Of a DNA stretch of 64,000 nt, positions 57,280 to 64,000 are shown piece by piece. The number at the start of each line of letters is the position of its first letter. Positions within the stretch are counted from its first letter, which is position 1. Under the pieces are notes generated by a model. That model had not been told where the DNA came from, did not search any database, and saw nothing but the letters and a program-made list of their open reading frames with translations. Origin of the DNA: Gentiana macrophylla (taxonomy: Eukaryota; Streptophyta; Magnoliopsida; Gentianales; Gentianaceae); assembly GCA_026214975.1 (NCBI GenBank), contig CM047813.1, positions 30,592,589-30,656,588 on the forward strand, in the 5' to 3' direction. The position numbers and the translations under genes were made by a program.

Positions 57280-57840
57280 GGGAGGGGTGGTGTGAAGTTG
57301 GGTGGTGGGTGCAGGGTCGGGTGAATGAGGTGGGGTAGGGTTAGGTATGGAAGGGTAAGTGGTAAAATAGATCGAGTAACGTGGGGTGGTGGGGTGAGCA
57401 AGCAGCTGGGTAGTAGAATGAGGTGGGGTAAGGTTAGGTGTGAAGTATAAGTGGTAAGTAGAGTAAGGTAGGGTGGTATGATGGGCAGACAGGTGAGGTA
57501 GGTTAGGTTAGGCTGGGTGGGGTAAAATGGGTAAAATGGATGGTAGGGTATGATGAGTGGTAAGAAATGGTAGGGGTATGGTGGGTGGTAAGGTAAGGTT
57601 GGTTATGATAGGGTGGATAGGATACGGTAGGTTAAGGTGAGGTCGGAAAGGTTGGATAGGCGAGTTGTGTGCTAGGGTAGGGTGAGGTAGGATATGATGG
57701 TTAGGTGTTGTGGGGTAATGCGTAGTGGTGTAGGGTAAGGAAGGGTGAGGTTTGGTAGGGTAGGGTGGGGAGAGATAAAGTATGGTGGGTGATGGGTAGG
57801 ATTGGTGGGAGGTAGGGAAGGGTGAGGTAAGGTGGTTTTG
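57280..57840. repeat. Degenerate guanine-rich array (GGTAGGGT/GGTGAGG words)
   Basis: About 560 bp of gggtagggtgagg-type words, the opposite strand of the 7690-8400 array. Minus ORFs in it are compositional. Confidence 0.8.
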
Positions 57841-57845
57841 GTAGC

Positions 57846-57972
57846 CAATGAGGCTTGCCTCAATGTTTAAGCTGGTGTCTTAGGACTAAGAGGTTTTGGA
57901 TTTCAGTCTCACCGTATACATGTGCGGGTTATAATTCACTAAATGTGCTAATTTTGTTTCGATGAAAAAAAA
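57846..57972 (+). mobile_element. SINE-like unit within the G-rich array
   Basis: aggcttgcctcaatgtttaagctggtg (A-box-like) and ttttggatttcagtctcacc (degenerate B box) about 40 bp apart, then a unique body and an A-run (gatgaaaaaaaa, 57961-57972). G-rich array continues on both sides, as expected for an insertion. No TSD read. Confidence 0.5.
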
Positions 57973-57979
57973 TATGTAC

Positions 57980-58160
57980 GGTGGTTGAGGTAGAGAGAGG
58001 GTGGGGTAGGGTGGAGTGAAATGTGACAGGGTAGGATAATGTATTTGGTGGTGCACTGCCACCCCACCCACTCTACCTAAGCATACCTATTCCACCGTAC
58101 ACCACCCTACTTTATCCTACCACTCTTATACTACCTCACCACCCCAATTTATCTCTCATC
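57980..58160. repeat. Inverted junction of G-rich and C-rich array
   Basis: ggtggggtagggtgg text (to 58055) turns into ccaccccacccactctacc text (58058-58150), giving a potential hairpin around ggtggtgcactgccacc at about 58045-58061. Confidence 0.65.
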
Positions 58161-58179
58161 ATCCACCATCACTCGTGTG

Positions 58180-58290
58180 TCATCTATTACAAAATTTATT
58201 TCATTCCGTTCTATAGCATTCCAAACGTAGGCATGGAATGAGTTAATTCCATTCATTTGATTTCTTTTCATTCGATTCGATCGTGTGTCA
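58180..58290. mobile_element. MITE end (cattcc.. aaacgta)
   Basis: tttcattccgttctatagcattccaaacgtaggcatggaatg resembles the right part of the 39427-40005 element. Confidence 0.4.
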
Positions 58291-59181
58291 TCTATTATTG
58301 TTGGTCTTTTTATTACGTATTTTTTCCTTGGATTTTTTTTATATTCACCACCAACACCTTGTTTGTTGTATTTTTTTTTCATTCCTAAAAGTTGTATTGT
58401 TCTTAAAAAAATTGAGAGAGAATTTGTGGGTTAGTCTTCTCTAATCACTTCATATTTGGAATTGATCATGTGGCACAATTTGAACCTCGCTTTATCATGT
58501 GTCGAAACCGTGTGGTACAAATTATTCTATATCAGAACTTGTTGTGTTTTGCACGTGACTCGATTAAGTTATTCTATGTTTGATTAGTAATAACGTTGTA
58601 GGAAAAATCGGTGAACCAAGTTGAACCGAACCTTCTTTTTCAACTTTTACAAACTGAAATGCTTGGTTTGAGTTTGAAGATTCTTAAAGGATATTAAATC
58701 AAACCGTAAAACCCCTAGCTAATTGCACCAAGCGAATTTGATCGTCTGCTTGTCTTAATAAAAGGCATGCAAATGTTAGTTTCAATGGGTAACAATATTC
58801 TAAAGGCAAAAATCGAGTGAGATGAGATCCGCTTACTCGAAACGAGTTGTATGAGTCTAAATCCGGCCCGAAGCCGCGATCTATTCGGATCTTGATTTGC
58901 ACAGATTCATCTAGATCTCGATTCAATCGATATCCGTAGTGGAAACACGAATTCCAGCATTCGCGTGTTGGATTTCATGATATCAATTAATTGCAAATCG
59001 ATTAAGTAAAAGACTCAAAAAGAAAGTTACAAGTTTTTACACACCCGGTGTGATGCTGTGATCTTCCAAGTTGTATCGCCAAACAATGAATGTGGATGTC
59101 AAGCCCCGTACCAAAGTCTTCTCAAATATACGCAAAAAAAACCGTAGGTTTTTACTTTTCTAATGGCTAAGACAATAAACA
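58291..59181. other. Intergenic, no supported gene
   Basis: A 75-codon minus ORF at 58699-58926 is unrecognised. No element ends seen. Confidence 0.4.
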
Positions 59182-59707
59182 TGTTATGAAACTGATGGAG
59201 ATAACTTCATATGCAAGAAATAGAAACAGACGCAATCAAACGTAAATAATCAAAGGAGATATCAGAAAACAAGAAGAACACAGATTTAACGTGGAAAAAC
59301 CCTCTCAAAGTGAGAGAGATAAAAAAACCACGGGAAGAAAAGAGATATTTATTATTATGCACTGAGTTACAGATTTTCACACACTCAGACAATGTGACAA
59401 CAACTGTATTTATAGGCACAAATTCCTAAACCCTAGCCGCAAGGAATCTTTGTCTAATGCACCATAAATACCCCTACACGTGTCCTCCTTTTAATGACAC
59501 TGTTGATAGTCAGCTACATAATGTAATTAATGAGATGTGGGACCTCTCAGATTCCATTACTCAATGCACTTCACCACGCTAATGTAAGCTCAGTGAGACT
59601 CCACCCTACCGATGCACGTAATCGAATACACTTTTCAAATTGCTCATCACACGGTTGAGTCTTGATTGGTTCCACCAAAATGTAGAGTTTAAGTCACTTT
59701 CTTGACA
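59182..59707 (-). repeat. 3' LTR of the 59-kb copia element
   Basis: 526 bp, tgttatgaaactgatgg...cactttcttgaca on the plus strand. A minus-strand polypurine tract (aaggtggagatt) directly adjoins at 59708-59719. Confidence 0.88.
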
Positions 59708-59867
59708 AATCTCCACCTTGACTTCAACTCTCCTGAGAGTCAAACAGATTGCATAACCAGGATGTACTTGTACCAGATGCATTCGTCAATGCCGGATGTA
59801 CTTGTACCGGACTATCTCTCCACAAAGATCCACTCTCTTGATCGCCTCGGTAGAGTTTTGAAACAGA

Positions 59868-61456
59868 TTATAAGCTCTGAATATTCGGTAAGTCCAGCAA
59901 ACTCTGAAACTTACTCTCACGAATCGGTTTAGTGAACATATCGCCAGGATTCTCCTTTGTGCCAATCTTCTTCACCACAACCCTCTTCTCATTTCTCGAA
60001 TGATGATACGACATCAATATGCTTGGTTCTCTCATGATGAACCTGGTCCTGGCTAAGCATATTGCACTTAAACTCACACAATATATCGGCTGATCCTCGA
60101 TGCAACCCCAAATCACCGACTAGCCCTTCTTCAACGGATGCCCTCCTTAGTCGCCTTGAAGAAGAGCCATATATTCTCGCTTGATGGAGTTGATAAGGCT
60201 CATGAGCTCAAGAGTAGCTTTCCACCCGACCACCGCATTTCTCGATGTAAACACATAACCAGCCATTGATTTTCTCACAACATCATCATGCATAATCAAG
60301 ATCACACGAGCCTCGTGACCAGCACCAATATCACCCTCCATAAATGAGACCAACATCACCGTACCTCTTAGGTACCGAATATCCTTTTAACAGCTTTCAA
60401 AGGTTCCTTTCCAGTTGAGCCATAAATCTGCGACAACACTGATTTGCTCGAGCGGATCAGGCCTAGTGCAAACCATGGCATACATCAGACTGCCAAATGC
60501 ACTAGCATAGGGAACTTTTGACATATACTCCTTCTCTTCAGCTGACTGTGAAGCATAAACAGACAAATGAACATTTGATGCCATAGAAGTATCTATTGGT
60601 TTTGCGTGAGACATCCCAAACTTGGCCAATATTTTACTCAGACATAACCTGTGAGAGACAGAACAACTTCTTCCGACTCCTATCTCTCGGATCTCCATCC
60701 CCAAAATTTTCTTGGTTGCACCCAAATCTTTCATTTCAAATTCAAAGAGAAGATTTTCAGATTTTGAACATCAAACTTCCTTGTCGCAGCCTATCGAGAT
60801 GTCATCCACATACGAAACAAGATAGATATATGATTCATCTTTCAAACAGATCAGTAGTAAACACAACATCATATGGACTTCTGTTGTAACCTGCTTTGAA
60901 GCATGAAACTGTCAAACCTTTTATACCACCAGCTTTTGTAGCTTGCTTCAAACCATACAATGATTTCTTCAACTTGCAAACATAATTTTCCTTGCCAGAA
61001 CTTGAAAACCCTCAGTCGTGTGTCATGTATAACTCCTTATCCACCTCACCATATAGAAAAGCGCCTTCACATCTAATTGCTCAAGTTCCAGATCTGCTTT
61101 GCCACCCATTGCTAGTAACACCCTGATTGAAGTGTGTCGACCACTTTGGTGAAAATATTTCATCAAAGTCAACCCCTTCCTTTTGATCAATCCTCTTGCA
61201 ACCAAACGTGCCTTATACTTGACCCCTTCTGCCTTAGTTATTCCTTCCTTTTTCTTGAAAATCATTTACAAGTCACAACTCCCTTATCAGTAGGCTGTTT
61301 GATCAATTCCCAAGTCTGATTCTTCAATAATGACTCCACTTCATCTCCCATGGCTGCATGCCACTGAGATGCTTCTGTACATGTCACTGCTTCCCTGTAA
61401 GTAGTAGGTTCAGCAACCTCTTCCTCTTCTGCAACTTGGAGTGCATATCCAGCCAA
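59868..61456 (-). pseudogene. Copia RT and RNase H, broken
   Basis: RT begins near 61456 (YREAVTCTEASQWHAAMGDE) and includes YKARLVARG (about 61210) and the catalytic YVDD at about 60812-60801. MKDLGATKKILGMEI is at 60734 and VRP-type 'CTRPD' at about 60470. RNase H spans about 60359-59868 with SRNAVVGWKATLELM and the terminal KENPGDMFTKP. Frames change near 61262, 61020, 60735, 60385 and 60130. Confidence 0.88.
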
Positions 61457-61712
61457 ATCATCATATCCATATCTCCTGGAGGTATCCCAACATTAGATCT
61501 TCTAGGCTTCACTTTGCGCATCAGACTCTGTTGATCAATGTTTGTATGACGCCTCTCTTGAGGTCTCGGTGGTCGGCTTGATCGGTTCTCGTTCATTATC
61601 CAAATCATTATAGTGTTGATTTGGATCCACCGATTGTTGCATATCGAAGAGACTCCACCTGAAGCTCCACCGATTCTCAACACTATCGAGTTCAAAGACG
61701 GGGTTTGATTCT

Positions 61713-62438
61713 TCATGAGACTCTCACCGATGAGTTAAGCATAGAATTTTCACCAAACACCACGTCCTTGTTGAGGATTACTCTGGACTCTGTTGATGAC
61801 CAAATTCTATATCCCTTCACTCCATCACCATACCCCCCAAACACTCCCTTCTTGGCTCTAGGCTCCAACTTCCCTTCACTAACATGATAGTAAGATGTAC
61901 TTTCAAAAACCCTTAGAACTGAGTAGTCAGCAGGCTTGCCTGACCACATCTCAAATGGTGTCTTGAGATTGATCCCTGTGTGAGGACTCCTGTTGATTAA
62001 GTAGCAAGCTGTTTTTACAGCCTCTACCCAAACTCTCCTTGATAAACCAGCTTGAGAGAGCATACATCTTGCCTTCTCCAGTAGAGTTTGATTCATCCTT
62101 TCAGCTACACCATTCTGCTGAGGTGTATTCCTTACAGTATGGTGTCTGGCAATACACTCAACTGCACAAAATGAATCAAAATCCGTCCAGCAGAATTCCA
62201 GACCATTATCTGTACGAAGCTTCTTGATTTTCTTGCCTAACTGATTCTCCACTAGGGCCTTCCACTGCTTGAAGTTACTGAATGCATCATTTTTGTTCTT
62301 CATCATCACCACCCAAGTCATCCTTAAATAGTCATCTATGAATGACACAAAATATCTGTGACCACCCAATGACTCAACTTTTGATGGATCCCAACAGTCT
62401 GAATGGATATAATCAAGTGATGCCTTTGTGTTGTGCAA
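61713..62438 (-). pseudogene. Copia integrase, long open segment
   Basis: 241 codons. Core segments HSDCWDP (first catalytic Asp), RTDNGLEF (second Asp) and NTPQQNGVAERMNQTL (catalytic Glu) are all present, then the GKPADYSVLRVF and PRAKKGVFGGY blocks of copia integrases. Integrase inserts the cDNA into the host genome. The segment looks intact but is frameshifted from both neighbours. Confidence 0.85.
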
Positions 62439-62450
62439 CCTGCCGAGAAC

Positions 62451-63055
62451 TTACTTCGTGCAATTTCCCAAACACACAATGTTCACAAAAGTCCAGATTC
62501 TTGACCTTATATCCCCAAGAAAACTCTTGAAGAAAGAATGCATACCCTTTTCACCCATGTGACCTAGTCTCATGTGCCACACTGAAGTCTGCTGAGATCG
62601 TGTGAAGCTGAGGATGCAACAACAAGAAGATGCAGGATCTGATAGATCCTTGTAATATATACAAGGTTCCCTCTTGATCCCTTTGAGGACTACAATCGAA
62701 TCTTTCAAGACATTCGATTTGTCCACCTTCACCCTTGAAATTGAACCCTTGTCATCCCAGGTAGACTAAGAGATACCAAATTCTTGGTCATCTGTGGAAC
62801 ATGTCTTACATCTTTCAGTGTACAGAATTTACCATCCTCTGTCCTTAACTTCACTGAGTCAATTCCCACAACTTTGCAAACCTTGTTGTTTGCCATATAG
62901 ATTTGACCACCATCCATCTGCTCATAAGTAGAAAACCACTCCCTGTTTGGACAAATATGGTAGGACGCTCCAGAATCAAGTATCCACGCATCATTGTGGT
63001 GTGTAGAATCCCCTGCAACTAGAACCAGATCATCATCAGATTGCTCAGTAGCCAA
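62451..63055 (-). pseudogene. Copia protease and pre-integrase segment
   Basis: The protease frame (63055-62729) has AWILDSGASYHICPNREWFS with the catalytic D-S-G intact and LKDVRHVPQMTKNLVSL. The next frame (62732-62451) has HMRLGHMGEKGMHSF and FVNIVCLG of the pre-integrase zinc region. A frameshift separates the two near 62730. Confidence 0.85.
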
Positions 63056-63089
63056 GGCTACTGTGTCAGAATTGCCTTCCTGCTGTTTC

Positions 63090-63150
63090 TTCTTCCTTGG
63101 ACAATTGGACTTCCAATGTCCCTACTCCTTACAATAATTACAGACATCAG
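63090..63150 (-). pseudogene. Copia gag zinc knuckle with internal stop
   Basis: CNYCKE-stop-GHWKSNC (about 63145-63105) is a CX2CX4HX4C knuckle with a TAG inside. Confidence 0.8.
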
Positions 63151-63245
63151 TAGACTTAGGACCTTTGGACCCTGATTTCTTTTTCTTCTTCTGTTCATAT
63201 CCTTTTCCACTATTACTCCTAGCTACTAGCCCAAAGAAATGACTG

Positions 63246-63806
63246 CTATCCCAAAGAACTCAGTCTCGGCTCCCTGGCATGTAAGGCGGACATCACATCC
63301 TCTAAAGCTCTCAGATCCTTCCCAACTATGAAAGATCGCACAAAGTTTTCATATGATGCCGGCAATGACACCAATAGGATTAGGGCTGCATCTTCATCTT
63401 CAATTTTAACATCAATATTCCTTAAATCAAGTAATATTGTGTTCACCGTCCAGATGTTCCCTCGGTGGACTCCTTTCATGCATCTTCAAACTCGAACAAC
63501 CTCTGTTTCAACAACAACTTGTTGGTCGCTGACTTGGTCATATCTGAAGCTTTCAAGCTTCTTCCACAACTTGGTTGCGGTGTCTTCCTCAGCAACCTCA
63601 GTGATAACATCATCAGATAAGCACAACATGATGGTTGAATGTGCTTTCTCTTCCAGAATGGCATAATCTGATGCATCTGTATTTGGTTTGTCAGATAAAG
63701 GACTCCACAAACCCTGATGTTTCAACAGTGCACGCATCTTGATTTGCCACAGACCAAAACGGTTCCTTCCTGTAAATTTATCGATTTTCACGTTTACTGC
63801 TGACAT
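63246..63806 (-). pseudogene. Copia gag
   Basis: Met at 63806, then NVKIDKFTGRNRFGLWQIKM, the typical Tnt1/Tork-type gag start, running to 63486. It continues in another frame at 63479-63246 (LLVSLPASYENFVRSFI). Gag forms the particle that packages element RNA. One frameshift near 63483. Confidence 0.88.
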
Positions 63807-63910
63807 CTTTCCTTGCTAAAGATCACAACTTTATCACAGATCCTAGCACCTTGCTGAAGGCCTTGGTGAAGATGAAGTTGATCGTACAGATTGTTTTCTC
63901 CAGAACCTTG

Positions 63911-63922
63911 TCTCTGATACCA
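63911..63922 (-). promoter_or_regulatory. Copia primer binding site (tRNA-iMet)
   Basis: On the minus strand gtggtatcagaga, two bases inside the 5' LTR. Confidence 0.85.
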
Positions 63923-63924
63923 CT

Positions 63925-64000
63925 TGTTATGAAACTGATGGAGATAACTTCAGATGCAAGAAATAGAAACAGACGCAATCAAACGTAAATAATCAAAGGA
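63925..64000 (-). repeat. 5' LTR of the 59-kb copia element, cut by the window edge
   Basis: tgttatgaaactgatggag..., same as 59182-59257 except cagatgc for catatgc. Confidence 0.9.

Larger units (their letters stand above)
59182..64000 (-). mobile_element. Ty1/copia element (Tork/Tnt1-like), runs off the right edge
   Basis: Minus-strand element with 3' LTR, PPT, RNase H, RT, integrase, protease, gag and PBS in the usual copia order, and the first 76 bp of the 5' LTR at 63925-64000. The two visible LTR starts are nearly identical (one difference in about 75 bp), so it is younger than the other copia elements here, but the coding region has several frameshifts. Confidence 0.92.

Noticed and set aside
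58699..58926. 75-codon minus ORF
   Set aside because: No recognisable domain and no gene signals.

Overview
This is eukaryotic nuclear DNA from a flowering plant, almost certainly a eudicot. It has spliced genes with GT..AG introns, Ty1/copia and Ty3/gypsy elements with plant-type primer sites (initiator tRNA-Met, tRNA-Asp), and many short MITEs with target-site duplications. No rRNA, functional tRNA, CRISPR array or bacterial operon was seen. The species cannot be told from the sequence; an asterid is a guess from the repeat style.

Most of the window is transposable elements, often nested. From left to right: the 3' end and LTR of a gypsy element abutting a 5'-truncated copia pol (1-3.8 kb); a four-exon ankyrin-repeat/PGG gene on the minus strand (5.8-14.3 kb), whose first intron holds a decayed copia element and whose third intron holds a hAT MITE, an LTR piece and a cytosine-rich array; a stretch of MITEs, LTR-like pieces and a poly(A) retroposon (14.8-24.3 kb); a broken TRF2/HOY1 PH-like gene on the minus strand (24.7-26.8 kb); copia LTR material flanked by a duplicated unit (26.9-28.8 kb); a 9-kb minus-strand copia element carrying a MITE in one LTR and a gypsy fragment in its body (29.8-38.9 kb); a non-autonomous gypsy element with both LTRs, PBS, PPT and a perfect 5-bp duplication (41.0-47.9 kb) that has a Mutator-like MITE in its gag; a candidate 4.7-kb TIR element holding a small gypsy element that itself holds a MITE (48.7-53.4 kb); a second LTR of the 27-kb kind (54.0-55.6 kb); a small gene with a clear TATA box encoding five copies of a YYFDPFSS peptide (56.1-56.9 kb); guanine-rich arrays with a SINE-like unit (57.3-58.2 kb); and a fairly complete minus-strand copia element running off the right edge (59.2-64.0 kb).

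Only three loci look like host genes: the ankyrin/PGG gene, the TRF2/HOY1-like gene and the YYFDPFSS-repeat gene. Each shows apparent single-base frameshifts, which could be real decay or consensus errors. They do not form a visible pathway. The most unusual signals are the YYFDPFSS repeat protein and the clusters of short, family-specific, GC-rich and often palindromic words in several unrelated LTRs, placed upstream of the TATA box where one can be seen.
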